Shown: positions 1 to 7,827 of the stretch, in pieces
Layout: every line of letters starts with the position of its first letter
Position numbering within the stretch: the stretch's first letter is position 1
Assembly: GCA_039191605.1 (NCBI GenBank)
Contig: JBCCXL010000001.1
Coordinates: 575,035-639,034 of the forward strand
DNA from: JBCCXL01 sp039191605
GTDB lineage: Bacteria; Acidobacteriota; Thermoanaerobaculia; Multivoradales; JAHZIX01
Length of the DNA: 64,000 nt
Direction: 5' to 3'
The notes under the pieces: model-generated
The model's input: only the letters and a program-made list of their open reading frames with translations
What the model was told of the DNA's origin: nothing
The model's database searches: none
Translations under genes and position numbers: made by a program

Positions 1-1523
1 TCGCTCTGGCCTATGCCAACGGTTACCACGTCGGTATGTCCAGCCTTGGTTTCCAGCGCTCCTACGAGCTGGTGCACCGCCGCCCGGAATGGTCCTGTGA
101 GCGCTTCTTCACCGATGGGGAGGGAATGCCCCTCTCGGTAGAGAGCGATACGCCCCTCAACTCCATGGGCTGCATCGCCTTCTCGGTTTCCTTCGAGGAG
201 GATTACGTCCACCTGCTTCAGATGCTGGATCGTGCCAGCATTCCCCTGCGGCGGGAGGATCGCAGTGATCGGGATCCTCTGATTCTCCTCGGTGGCTCCT
301 GCGCCACGATTAACCCGCTGCCGATGGCGGCCTTCGTCGATGCTTTCCCCCTGGGAGCGGCGGAGAATCTGCTGCCGTCGCTGCAGGAGATTTTGGAAAC
401 CTCCGTCGACCGCCAGGAAGTGCTGGAGCGGCTGGCGGAAACGCCGGGCTTCTACGTTCCCGGCCTTCACGAAACCAGCGACCGCAGCGGCGTGGACAAG
501 CTCGAGAAGCTGGAGATCTCCGCCGGCCAGATGCAGCAGCCGGGCTTTTTGCCGACCACCTCGATTCTCACGCCCCACACTGAGTTCGCCAATAAGTTCC
601 TGATCGAGATGAGCCGCGGCTGCCCAGAAAAATGCCGCTACTGCTGGGCGACCTTCGGCATGGGCAAGTTCCGCTGGCATCCGGAAGCCTTCATTCTCGA
701 CGCCATGGAGCGAGCCCGGGCCCACACCGATGAAGTGGGCTTCGTCGCCACCGCCGTCGGCGATCACCCCCAGGTGGAAAACATCCTGCGCACCGGGGTC
801 GAGATGGGCTTTCGCACCTCCGTCTCCTCGATTCGCATCCCCGCCGTCACCGAAGGGGTGCTCGACGCCCTCCGCGCCTCCGGCTCCCGCTCCATCACCC
901 TGGCGCCGGAGACCGGGACCGATCGGCTGCGCAAGGAGATGGGCAAGCCCATCACCAACGCCACCCTGCTGGACAAGATCCGCCTGATCTTCCGCAGCGG
1001 CCTCACTCAGCTCAAGCTCTACTTCATCGTCGGCCTGCCGGGAGAGACCGACGACGACATCGAGGGCATTCTTCGCCTCGCCGCCCAGGCGCGGCAGATC
1101 ATGCTCGAAGAGCTCGCTCAGCCGAAGGGCATCCTCGGCCATATCCACCTCGGCGCCAGCGTGCTGGTTCCCAAGCCCTACACCCCCTGGCAGCGCCATC
1201 CCATGGCCGAGCCCAAAGTCGTCAAGCGCAAGCTCGCCCGCCTCAAGCAGGGCGTCGCCCGCCTGCCCAACGCCACCCTCTCCACCGGCAGCGTCCGCCA
1301 GGCCATCTGGCAGACCTACATCTCCCGCGCCGATCACCGCGCCGCCGAAGCTCTCGAAGCCGCCGCCCGCGGCCACAAGCTCTCCGCCGTTCTGCGCGAC
1401 TACCGCGACACCATCCATCCGGAAGTCTGGGGAGATTTCGAAGGCCCCCTGCGCTGGCACTTCATGCGCACCGCGCTGCCACCGATGTCCGTTCAGAGCC
1501 CGCCGCAGCGGGCCAGCGCTTGA
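1..1523 (+). CDS. Radical SAM protein, TIGR03960-like (5' end outside window)
   Basis: The frame is already open at base 3, reading ALAYANGYHVGMSSLGFQ, so the true start lies upstream and the ATG at 36 is internal. The N-terminal part resembles the B12-binding-like half of TIGR03960-type radical SAM proteins (MSSLGFQ, then a GGSCATINPLPMA loop). A radical SAM core follows: the CX3CX2C cluster motif is at 621-644 (C-PEK-C-RY-C), with later GETGTD- and IVGLPGE-type motifs. It should bind a 4Fe-4S cluster and cleave S-adenosylmethionine; the substrate is unknown for the family. The last 18 coding bases are repeated at 2213-2230, beyond the next two genes. Confidence 0.85.
   Translation, partial: ALAYANGYHVGMSSLGFQRSYELVHRRPEWSCERFFTDGEGMPLSVESDTPLNSMGCIAFSVSFEEDYVHLLQMLDRASIPLRREDRSDRDPLILLGGSCATINPLPMAAFVDAFPLGAAENLLPSLQEILETSVDRQEVLERLAETPGFYVPGLHETSDRSGVDKLEKLEISAGQMQQPGFLPTTSILTPHTEFANKFLIEMSRGCPEKCRYCWATFGMGKFRWHPEAFILDAMERARAHTDEVGFVATAVGDHPQVENILRTGVEMGFRTSVSSIRIPAVTEGVLDALRASGSRSITLAPETGTDRLRKEMGKPITNATLLDKIRLIFRSGLTQLKLYFIVGLPGETDDDIEGILRLAAQARQIMLEELAQPKGILGHIHLGASVLVPKPYTPWQRHPMAEPKVVKRKLARLKQGVARLPNATLSTGSVRQAIWQTYISRADHRAAEALEAAARGHKLSAVLRDYRDTIHPEVWGDFEGPLRWHFMRTALPPMSVQSPPQRASA
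1502..1519. repeat. 18-bp direct repeat, left copy
   Basis: GCCGCAGCGGGCCAGCGC forms the last codons of the radical SAM gene and recurs exactly at 2213-2230. Together the two copies bracket the ParE/antitoxin pair. TTGACTCG follows this copy directly (1520-1527) and lies just before the right copy (2199-2206). Confidence 0.8.
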
Positions 1524-1598
1524 CTCGAACGGAGCCAGGCTAAAGCTGGAGGCGCTTCACCGGGACGAATTGATGGGGCGATGGAGGTTGAAGGCGCC

Positions 1599-1895
1599 CT
1601 AAAGTCGGCGCTTCCAGATGTGCGGACTTCGAGAGCTGTGGGTGACGGCGAGAATCTCGACCCATTCACCGCGGATCCGAAAGAAGACTTGGTACGGGAA
1701 TGGCTGAGGCAAGAGAGCCCTCCTGAGATCGCGATAGATGATCGGGAACTGTTCGGAGTTCTCCTCGATCCGCGACATGGTCACTTCCGCAGCCCGGAAG
1801 AATCGATCTCCGAGACCTTGCCTCTGATCGTCGTACCAGTTGACTGCCTCTCGGAGATCCGTCGCGATCTCCTTCCGGTAGCGGCGTCGCCTCAT
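1599..1895 (-). CDS. ParE/RelE-superfamily toxin
   Basis: A 98-residue basic protein with the ParE-type layout: an N-terminal amphipathic helix pair (DLREAVNWYDDQRQGLGDRF), a middle segment ending in RRALLPQPFPYQVFFRI and a C-terminal strand ILAVTHSSRSP. This is the usual pattern of plasmid-stabilisation RelE/ParE toxins, in which family members inhibit gyrase or cleave mRNA; which applies here cannot be read. Its start overlaps the stop of the upstream antitoxin by 4 bp (ATGA), so the two are translationally coupled. It is convergent with the radical SAM gene. Confidence 0.85.
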   Translation of the reverse strand: MRRRRYRKEIATDLREAVNWYDDQRQGLGDRFFRAAEVTMSRIEENSEQFPIIYRDLRRALLPQPFPYQVFFRIRGEWVEILAVTHSSRSPHIWKRRL

Positions 1896-2134
1896 TCCTT
1901 GCGACGGTCGTCTAGGGAATGGAAGACACGCTGCTTCACCTCATCCCAGGTGAGCCAGCCGTCTGGGTCCTTCTCCGCTGCTTCCACACGACGGTCGAGG
2001 AGATCCTTCTGCCACTCATGGAGCGGTAGATCTTCAGCATCTCTCTGTACGCTTTCCCAGAGACTCTCTGCGAGCTCTAGGCGCTCTTCGACGGAGAGCT
2101 TGAGAGCGGATTCCTGAACTTCGGTCTTGGTCAT
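1892..2134 (-). CDS. Antitoxin of the addiction-module TIGR02574 type
   Basis: An 80-residue acidic protein. The N-terminus LKLSVEERLELAESLWESV is the typical helix of TIGR02574 antitoxins, followed by a DRRVEAAEKDPDGWLTWDEV segment near the C-terminus, the usual toxin-wrapping region of this family. It is the first gene of a two-gene operon and the ParE-like toxin follows with a 4-bp overlap. Antitoxin plus toxin normally autorepress their own promoter. The promoter would lie in 2135-2210, where I cannot single out an operator. The pairing and order are canonical. Confidence 0.83.
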   Translation of the reverse strand: MTKTEVQESALKLSVEERLELAESLWESVQRDAEDLPLHEWQKDLLDRRVEAAEKDPDGWLTWDEVKQRVFHSLDDRRKE

Positions 2135-2212
2135 ACCTACTCAGTGTAGACCAACTCAGCGTAAGCCAAGCGTTGACGGGGGCAATCCATATGGGCACTT
2201 GACTCGGTACTT

Positions 2213-2230
2213 GCCGCAGCGGGCCAGCGC
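2213..2230. repeat. 18-bp direct repeat, right copy
   Basis: An exact copy of 1502-1519 in the spacer upstream of the antitoxin. It is not part of any gene here, which suggests that it is a duplicated fragment of the 3' end of the radical SAM gene left by insertion of the toxin-antitoxin cassette. Confidence 0.8.
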
Positions 2231-2276
2231 GTAGCCGGCTCCTCTGCGGGCTCTGGATAGAGAGTGCCTGCTGGCC

Positions 2277-3452
2277 TCAGGCCGCTTCGGCCTCAGGAAT
2301 GAGGTATTCCGTCGCGTCCTTGGTCAAGGTCCAGCGAATGTTGGAGTAGACGTAGAAGAAGAGTCCGAAGGTCATTCCCACAAGGGCATATTCCGGCCTG
2401 CTGAGGAAGGTCGAGGCGACGGTGATGGCCAGGCAGACGGTGCTGTTGATGAGGATATTCGGGCGGTAGATCGGCAGCACGTAGTAGTAGGTGATCTGTT
2501 TGCCGAGGTAGAAGAGGGTCAGGCCGGCGATGGCCAGGATCCGGAAATCCGCCATGGCGATCTCGTCCAGAATGGCGTGGAGGATCAGGTTGGCCAGCAT
2601 GGCGAGGCCCATGCAGAAGAGCACGTTGGAGTAGAGCAGCACGAAGCCGTGCTCTAGTCGCTTCGTGCGCTCCAGGATGTCGAAGCTATCGAAGTAGATC
2701 CACCAAATGGCGCCGACCATCAGGAAGCCGGCGGTTGCCGCGGTGATGTTGAGGGGATCCCAGGTGACGTCCTTCAGACCGCCCACCAGGCTGATCACCG
2801 ACTCGCCGAGCAGAATGATCGAGAGCAGGCCCACACGCTCCACCAGGTGACTGCGGTGCACCGAGGTCACCGAGGCTCGTCGACTGATCACCACCGCGGC
2901 GATCATCTCGAAGAGGATGCCCGCTAAAAAGATGGTCGAGCGCAGGGAGCCGTCGAAGAGCAGAGCGACCCCGGAGATCGCCGCACCGGCGAAACCAGCG
3001 TGGCTCATGGCGCGGGCAAAGCGCCCGAGCTCCGTAGTCACCCGGGAGGCCGAGAGCCAATAGGTGCCGGCGATTAAGACCCGAATGATCACGTAGAAGA
3101 GGATCAGCCGGCCGTAGCTGCTCACCACGTTGTCCCCCAGCGAGGAAGCCATCGCCGCCATCAGGAACATGATGAAGAGGGTTCCTACCCGCTGACTCTT
3201 GCTGTCGGAGTCGAAGCGATTAGCGTAGAGCGTATGACTGGCCCAAATCCACCAAATCGGCACAAAGGCGACGCCGAAAGCCACCAGCTGCTTGGCCTCG
3301 ATATGCCCGTGGTGAAGGTGGCCTAGGCTGTGGGTGACGACGGAGATGGCGGCGACGAAGACGAGATCGAAGAAAAGCTCGAGCCAGGTCGCGTGGCGGT
3401 GACTGTCGTTGTACTTCAGGGCGGAGCCTGTGGTTTTCACGGCGGAGCTCAT
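2277..3452 (-). CDS. Low temperature requirement protein A (LtrA) family
   Basis: A 391-residue polytopic membrane protein with about ten hydrophobic segments. It opens with the LtrA signature RHATWLELFFDLVFVAAI followed by VTHSLGHLHHG, and GLLSIILLGESVISLV sits mid-protein. LtrA was named from a Listeria mutant unable to grow at low temperature; the biochemical role is unknown. It begins inside the stop of the upstream mdaB-like gene (ATGA, 4 bp), so the two form an operon divergent from an AraC-type regulator. Length and motifs match the family. Confidence 0.88.
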   Translation of the reverse strand: MSSAVKTTGSALKYNDSHRHATWLELFFDLVFVAAISVVTHSLGHLHHGHIEAKQLVAFGVAFVPIWWIWASHTLYANRFDSDSKSQRVGTLFIMFLMAAMASSLGDNVVSSYGRLILFYVIIRVLIAGTYWLSASRVTTELGRFARAMSHAGFAGAAISGVALLFDGSLRSTIFLAGILFEMIAAVVISRRASVTSVHRSHLVERVGLLSIILLGESVISLVGGLKDVTWDPLNITAATAGFLMVGAIWWIYFDSFDILERTKRLEHGFVLLYSNVLFCMGLAMLANLILHAILDEIAMADFRILAIAGLTLFYLGKQITYYYVLPIYRPNILINSTVCLAITVASTFLSRPEYALVGMTFGLFFYVYSNIRWTLTKDATEYLIPEAEAA

Positions 3453-4060
3453 AACGATGCTCCTCGTTTCGTCCCCGGAAAGAGGCTCTCGAGATAGGCA
3501 TCGAAGCGCACGAAGTCGTTCTCGATGTCCGGATTCTTCATCACGTCGTAGCAGGCGAAGGAGGGCAGAGGCTCCATCCCGAAGAAGCGGAAGTTCAAAT
3601 GGGTGGGCAGAAAGAGATCATCGATGCTTCGGCCCTCGAAGAAGGTCTGAGAAGGATCGTTGAATGATTCCCGCGGAGCGTTGAAGGTCAGAGAGATGGC
3701 GTACTTCGTTCCCTCCAGCGTTCCGCCGCTGCCGTATTGCTTCTCCGGCTGCTGCCGGCTCCTGCCGTTGCCGAGGCAGAGTCGGCCATCCATGCCCGCC
3801 GAATACACGGTGTCCATGTAGCGCTTGAAGCTCCAGGGGACGCCCATCCAGTTTGTGGGCGTTTGCAGAAAGATCACGTCGGCCCAGCGATGGCGCTCGA
3901 TCTCTCGGTCGACGTCGAGCTCGTCCTTCATCGTGGTGAGCTTCACCTCGTAGCCGCGCTCGGCGCAATGTTGCCGCACTCTCTCCACCAGGGCTTGGTT
4001 GAGCTTGCCTTGGGAGAAGGGGTATTCCTCGTGGGCGTTGATCAAGAAAACGTTGGTCAC
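3449..4060 (-). CDS. mdaB: NAD(P)H-dependent flavin oxidoreductase, MdaB type
   Basis: A 203-residue flavodoxin-like quinone reductase. The N-terminus VFLINAHEEYPFSQGKLN and the WADVIFLQTPTNWMGVPWSFKRYMD segment are the FMN/FAD-contacting motifs of MdaB (NADPH:quinone reductase), followed by KYAISLTFNAP. These enzymes reduce quinones by two electrons and protect against redox-cycling compounds. The start is GTG with a good ribosome site (AAAGGAG, 7 bases upstream). It overlaps ltrA by 4 bp. The divergent AraC regulator 198 bp away is the obvious candidate controller, as in many MdaB loci. Confidence 0.88.
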   Translation of the reverse strand: MTNVFLINAHEEYPFSQGKLNQALVERVRQHCAERGYEVKLTTMKDELDVDREIERHRWADVIFLQTPTNWMGVPWSFKRYMDTVYSAGMDGRLCLGNGRSRQQPEKQYGSGGTLEGTKYAISLTFNAPRESFNDPSQTFFEGRSIDDLFLPTHLNFRFFGMEPLPSFACYDVMKNPDIENDFVRFDAYLESLFPGTKRGASL

Positions 4061-4245
4061 CGCTCGCTCCTTTATACCGGTTGGGCTCCCGGGGGATGTA
4101 GGTCATCGAGAGCTGGCGCACCTACCGGGATACGTCGCCGTTAACCTACGCCTCTGGAGTGATCCGCCGGTAGAAGAATTCGCCGGGCAGCTTGCCTAAT
4201 TCTCTGTTCGGGCGACTGAAAGATCAGAAATTAGCCTTCAGCTTG

Positions 4246-4251
4246 TACAAT
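4246..4251 (+). promoter_or_regulatory. Possible -10 box of the AraC gene (leaderless start)
   Basis: TACAAT ends 7 bases before the ATG at 4259 and no ribosome binding site lies between them. Transcription would therefore begin at or next to the start codon. No good -35 is seen at 17 bp, so this is a weak call. Confidence 0.3.
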
Positions 4252-4258
4252 CCTCGAC

Positions 4259-5146
4259 ATGTTTACGAGTGCCCTAGTCGACTCGGTCTCCCGTCACGCG
4301 CCTCTAGACGGCTTCAACGAGACCCTCATTACCGGCCTTCGCCTCTACCGACAGGAACAGCCGACCAGCGAGCCGATGCCCGTCGTCTACAAGCCTTCGG
4401 TCTGCGTCATCGTCCAAGGGCGCAAACGGCTGCAATTTGGCGACCGGGCCCTCACCTACGACCCGGGCAACTACCTGGTCAACGCGCTGACCCTGCCCCT
4501 CCAAGCGGAGATCCCGGAAGCTTCTTCCGAAGTCCCCTTCCTCGGCTTCCTCGTCGAATTCGAGTCCGTCCAGGTGGGCACCCTGCTGGCTGAAATCGAT
4601 GGCCTCATCCACTGGCCGCCGGAATCTGAGCAGCAGACCATCGGCGCCTGTCCCATGGATGCAGCAATCCAGAGCTCCCTCGAACGCCTCGTTGGCTGCC
4701 TCGACGACGCCATTCAACGAAAAGTCCTCGCCGATGCCATCATCCGCGAGCTTCTGGTGGAAGTACTCCGCGGCCCTCGAGGCCACGTCCTGCGCCAGCA
4801 GGCCGCCAACGCCGGTCGCGCCCACCAGGTCTCCCGAGCCGTCGCCTATCTAGAGCAGCACTACCGCGAGCCCCTCGACGTCGGCACCATCGCCAAACAG
4901 GCCGCCATGAGCCCCTCCACCCTCCACCAGCACTTCAAAAAGCTCACCGCCCTCTCCCCCATGCAATACGTCCAGCGCCTGCGCCTCCACCAGGCCCGCG
5001 CCCTTCTCCTCGTCGGCCACGCCGCCGCCGAAGCCGGCTACGAAGTGGGCTACAACAGCCCCTCCCAATTTAGCCGCGAGTTCCGGAGACTATTCGGCGT
5101 GCCGCCGAGCCAGGTGCGCCAGGGTGTGGGAGCGACGCTGGGGTAG
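4259..5146 (+). CDS. AraC-family transcriptional regulator (AraC_N type)
   Basis: 295 residues. An N-terminal AraC_N (cupin-like) domain spans about residues 20-175 with the signature MPVVYKPSVCVIVQGRKRL. A C-terminal AraC double helix-turn-helix spans about 195-290 (AVAYLEQHYREPLDVGTIAK, then SPSQFSREFRRLFGVPPSQVR). This subfamily usually regulates a neighbouring oxidoreductase gene. It is transcribed divergently from mdaB-ltrA and probably controls them from the shared 198-bp spacer; the ligand is unknown. No ribosome site precedes the ATG, which may be read from a leaderless transcript. Confidence 0.9.
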   Translation: MFTSALVDSVSRHAPLDGFNETLITGLRLYRQEQPTSEPMPVVYKPSVCVIVQGRKRLQFGDRALTYDPGNYLVNALTLPLQAEIPEASSEVPFLGFLVEFESVQVGTLLAEIDGLIHWPPESEQQTIGACPMDAAIQSSLERLVGCLDDAIQRKVLADAIIRELLVEVLRGPRGHVLRQQAANAGRAHQVSRAVAYLEQHYREPLDVGTIAKQAAMSPSTLHQHFKKLTALSPMQYVQRLRLHQARALLLVGHAAAEAGYEVGYNSPSQFSREFRRLFGVPPSQVRQGVGATLG

Positions 5147-5250
5147 CTCATCTGAAGCGCTGCGGTGGCTTCGTTTCAGCGCGGGTAGAATGTAGGGAAT
5201 CTCGTGAAGACACAGCGACCGATTGCTCACGAGGTTGGAAAGGATTTCCA

Positions 5251-5493
5251 ATGGCGAAACGCGCACTGACTATTCCATACTCCGATGATCTTCTTCTCTC
5301 TATTAAGGAGAGCCCTGAAGAGTTCGAGGCCGAAGCTCGCATCCTTCTGGCGGTCAAACTCTACGAGTTGGGCCGGCTCACTACGGGTCGTGCTGCAGAA
5401 CTAGCGGGCGTCGGTCGGGTGGAGTTCATGTTTTTGCTCGGTCGCTTTGGACTTTCGCCCATTGGAGTGGGTCCAGACGAGAGCAGGATCTAA
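5251..5493 (+). CDS. UPF0175 family protein, antitoxin-like
   Basis: 80 residues matching UPF0175: an N-terminal strand LTIPYSDDLL, then ARILLAVKLYELGRLTTGRAAELAGVGRVEFMFLLGRFG, which is the compact helical DNA-binding part. UPF0175 proteins are typically the antitoxin partner of a DUF3368 PIN-domain ribonuclease encoded directly downstream. Here the downstream partner is present only as a broken remnant (5524-5752), so this antitoxin appears orphaned. GAAAGGATTTCCA precedes the ATG and gives a plausible ribosome site (AAGGA). Confidence 0.8.
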   Translation: MAKRALTIPYSDDLLLSIKESPEEFEAEARILLAVKLYELGRLTTGRAAELAGVGRVEFMFLLGRFGLSPIGVGPDESRI

Positions 5494-5523
5494 TCAATAT
5501 CTGATCGAGGTGGAGGCTACCGA

Positions 5524-5752
5524 ACAGTTGTGGTCAATTACGACACCGATAGTTTCATGATCCATCATCGATCAGTTACATGCTCTCCACTACGTCGATG
5601 AAGAGGTTTTGATCCCAGCTACCAGTTATGGGGAACTAATGGAAGTTGAACCAACTTTGGTAGTGGCTCCTAGCTTCGGGCTCAAGGCTTTTATCAATAG
5701 AATTTTGCTTGCTGAAAACGTCACGTGTTCCAAGGTGCGAAAAAGTCCTTAA
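5524..5752 (+). pseudogene. Decayed DUF3368 (PIN-like) toxin remnant
   Basis: Directly after the UPF0175 gene, short pieces in two frames resemble a DUF3368 protein. One frame gives TVVVNYDT at 5524. The next frame over reads TTPIVS, then a TGA at 5558-5560, then SIIDQLHALHYVDEEVLIP and ATSYGELMEVEP, and runs to a TAA at 5750-5752. Family members have a VVNxTPII start, a GxLDLL helix and a VLIPxAVYxEL segment. So at least one frameshift and one stop separate recognisable parts, and the catalytic acidic residues after the middle are not seen. The end overlaps the stop region of the convergent gene below. Confidence 0.5.
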
Positions 5753-6269
5753 GCCAGTAGGATGTGCGAAGTTTGAACCTTTCGAAGTCATTGCCGGCTT
5801 GATTTAATTCGTCCTGCCTCCGCTGTTGTTTCAGCTCCTGTCGTAGGGAATCTATTTCTCTTTGTTTTGTGAAATCAGCAAGGGCAGTAGGAACAGAGCC
5901 GAGGGTTTGCACACGTGCAAGGTTGACCTCATCATCGACACAGCGTAGTGCGCCGTACACACTATGCATTCTCAAAGGGTTTTCAACTGTAAGGACACAG
6001 GATTGCGTCGTGAAAATAGTAGGAAAATCTATCACTATAGCTAAGTCGTTCCATGCTCCAGTTTTCCATGAGCCACGCCTTCCATCTAACACGGCTGTGC
6101 CGTCGTTAAATAGATAAAGTGAGGTAGATGACTTATCGTCATCCGTGGATGTCCACTGACCTGTAACAGCTAGGCTAGTCAGAGTATCCCTTTCATATAA
6201 AAGCCAGCCACATATGAGTAAAGTGACGATAAGTAGTGCTAACCAAACCAAGTCGTCGTCATGAAGCAT
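5721..6269 (-). CDS. Hypothetical membrane-anchored protein
   Basis: 182 residues, not recognised. A single N-terminal membrane helix (about residues 8-24, VWLALLIVTLLICGWLLYE) is followed by a strand-rich domain with TGQWTSTDDDKSSTSLYLF and GTAVLDGRRGSWKTGAW. These look like the lipocalin-like repeats seen in small heat-resistant or META-like proteins. A charged coiled-coil segment comes near residues 140-165 (REIDSLRQELKQQRRQDE). Codons are noticeably AT-richer than in neighbouring genes, which suggests acquired DNA. Its downstream end overlaps the decayed toxin on the other strand. Confidence 0.55.
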   Translation of the reverse strand: MLHDDDLVWLALLIVTLLICGWLLYERDTLTSLAVTGQWTSTDDDKSSTSLYLFNDGTAVLDGRRGSWKTGAWNDLAIVIDFPTIFTTQSCVLTVENPLRMHSVYGALRCVDDEVNLARVQTLGSVPTALADFTKQREIDSLRQELKQQRRQDELNQAGNDFERFKLRTSYWLKDFFAPWNT

Positions 6270-6457
6270 GAGAGGTCTCTTTTAATATACCCAGTACTCA
6301 GTAATACTAGAAGTTTGCCCTTGAGGCTGAGCTTTAGCGAGACCAGCCCAACAAAAACCAGAGACATTATTGCCGCAAATAGCTTTGTAAGCGAAGCAAC
6401 CAGCTGGTCGATGGTTTAATCGACTCAAACTAGAGAGCGAAAAGCATAAACGATAAA
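6270..6457. other. AT-richer spacer between the orphan membrane gene and tRNA-Arg
   Basis: I see no gene here. The base composition is poorer in G+C than the surrounding chromosome and continues the character of 5494-6270. I did not find a copy of the tRNA 3' end in it. Confidence 0.4.
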
Positions 6458-6476
6458 CCCCCTGTTAAACAGGGGG
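6458..6476 (-). terminator. Hairpin terminator of tRNA-Arg
   Basis: CCCCCTGTTAAACAGGGGG is an 8-bp stem with a 3-base loop. On the minus strand it ends in TTTATCGTTT. It lies 20 bases beyond the 3' end of the tRNA. Confidence 0.7.
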
Positions 6477-6496
6477 TAGAAAAAGAGTGATATTTT

Positions 6497-6572
6497 GGTG
6501 CACCCGTAGGGATTCGAACCCCAAACCTCCTGATCCGTAGTCAGGTGCTCTATCCAGTTGAGCTACGGGTGC
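6497..6572 (-). tRNA. tRNA-Arg (anticodon ACG)
   Basis: Read on the minus strand, the cloverleaf starts GCACCCGTAGCTCAACTGG and ends with a TTCGAATCC T-loop and an encoded CCA (6497-6499). The 7-bp acceptor stem pairs fully. The anticodon loop is CTACGGA, giving ACG (read as inosine-CG), so it decodes CGN arginine codons. The 3' side faces the AT-rich patch at 5494-6457. Confidence 0.95.
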
Positions 6573-6587
6573 CTGTCAAGAGCGAGG

Positions 6588-6616
6588 ATACTAGAGCATC
6601 GGGGGCAGGATCGCAA
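6588..6616 (-). promoter_or_regulatory. Promoter of tRNA-Arg
   Basis: On the minus strand TTGCGA (6611-6616) and TAGTAT (6588-6593) are exactly 17 bp apart, and the -10 ends 15 bases before the mature tRNA. Confidence 0.5.
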
Positions 6617-6866
6617 GGACTCCCGGGATTTTTTTCTCCGCCGGGAGTTGGGCCAGAGTTTCGGCCGACGGGATGCTCGACTCTGCCTCGGTTCCCTCGA
6701 GGCCAGGATCAGAAAAAGCGCGACTCTCTTGCCGTCAGAGGAGCCCGTCGTTCGTTGTCTTAGTAGGGGCCGCTTTTACGCTCCCCTTCTACGGCCACTA
6801 CCGGCCCAACGAGACGACACCGGCCATCTGGCCGCCTCTTTAGCCGCTCATTCAGGAGATTCGCCG

Positions 6867-7286
6867 ATGAAGAAACTATCCCTGCTGACCGCCGCCCTGC
6901 TGATGCTCTCTGCCCTCGTCCTGCCCGCAAGCGCCGGTGCCAATACCGGAGAGCCGGCGGAGCCGGAGCTGCTGGCGGTGAAGTTCCACGCCGATTGGTG
7001 CGGTAGCTGCAAGAAGATGGGGCCGGTCTTCGAAGACCTTCAGAATAAGTACGACGGCAAGTCGGTGCTCTTTGTGACTCTGGACCTCACCAACAACACG
7101 ACTCGCTCGCAGGCTGAGTACCTGGCGTCCGCTTTGGGCTTTGGCGACGTTTACGCTAAGAACTCCGGCACCGGCTTCATCCTGCTGCTGGACGGCGACA
7201 GCAAGGAGCAGGTGGCCAAGCTGACCGCCAGCCAGGACATCAAGGCCATGGGGGCGGAGCTGCTGGCGCAGCTGGAGAGTCGCTGA
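6867..7286 (+). CDS. Secreted thioredoxin-fold protein
   Basis: 139 residues from the ATG at 6867 (ribosome site CAGGAG); the longer open frame upstream has no coding character. A signal peptide (MKKLSLLTAALLMLSALVLP, then ASAGA) precedes a thioredoxin fold with the active site FHADWCGSCKKM. The C-G-S-C motif implies disulfide reductase or oxidase activity in the periplasm, in the manner of TlpA/DsbE-like proteins. The usual cis-proline region reads TGFILLLDG, so the cis-proline is not obvious. It stands 64 bp upstream of a sigma factor gene and may share its regulon. Confidence 0.8.
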   Translation: MKKLSLLTAALLMLSALVLPASAGANTGEPAEPELLAVKFHADWCGSCKKMGPVFEDLQNKYDGKSVLFVTLDLTNNTTRSQAEYLASALGFGDVYAKNSGTGFILLLDGDSKEQVAKLTASQDIKAMGAELLAQLESR

Positions 7287-7350
7287 GGGCTGTAGAGCTC
7301 TCAGACGGGTTCTAGGGCGGAGCCCTCAACAGGCGCAATAGACTAAGGAC

Positions 7351-7827
7351 ATGAACGAACGCGAGCTGCTGCAGTCGGCTTACCGCTACGCCCTCTCCCT
7401 CACCGGGGAGTCGGGAGAAGCGGAGGATCTTGCCCAGCAGGGCTGGCTCCGGCTGTTGCGGCGCTATGGGCAGGTGCCCCGGCGAGGGAGTCTCTTCCTC
7501 ACCGTGCGGCGGCTGTTCATCGATCGCAAGCGCCGCGATCGTCGCGTGGAGTTCGTCCCCCTGGAAAATGTCGACGCCGAGCCGTCGGTGCCGCCGGTGC
7601 CGACGCTCGAACGTCTCGACCTAGAGCGCCTGCTCGGTGAGCTGCGGCCGAAGGAGCGGGAAGCCCTCTATCTGCACGCGGTGGAGGGCTATACGGCGAC
7701 AGAGATCGCGGGCCTCACTAAACAAGGTCGAGGCACGGTGCTGAGCCTGATCCACCGCGCCCGCAAGAAGCTGGCGGCGGGTGCCGAGCAGGCAGCCGCC
7801 GGCCGGCAAGCGGGAGGGAGCGCCTGA
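7351..7827 (+). CDS. Sigma-70 family (ECF-like) RNA polymerase sigma factor
   Basis: 158 residues with only regions 2 and 4. Region 2 (about residues 5-60) carries EAEDLAQQGWLRLLRR and SLFLTVRRLFIDRKRRDRR. Region 4 (about 90-145) carries LRPKEREALYLHAVEGYTA, TEIAGLTKQGRGTVLSLIHRARKKL, a typical helix-turn-helix for -35 recognition. Its stop overlaps the next ATG by one base (TGATG), coupling it to a membrane protein that is the likely anti-sigma partner. The signal and target promoters are unknown; the redox gene just upstream is a candidate member. Confidence 0.85.
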   Translation: MNERELLQSAYRYALSLTGESGEAEDLAQQGWLRLLRRYGQVPRRGSLFLTVRRLFIDRKRRDRRVEFVPLENVDAEPSVPPVPTLERLDLERLLGELRPKEREALYLHAVEGYTATEIAGLTKQGRGTVLSLIHRARKKLAAGAEQAAAGRQAGGSA

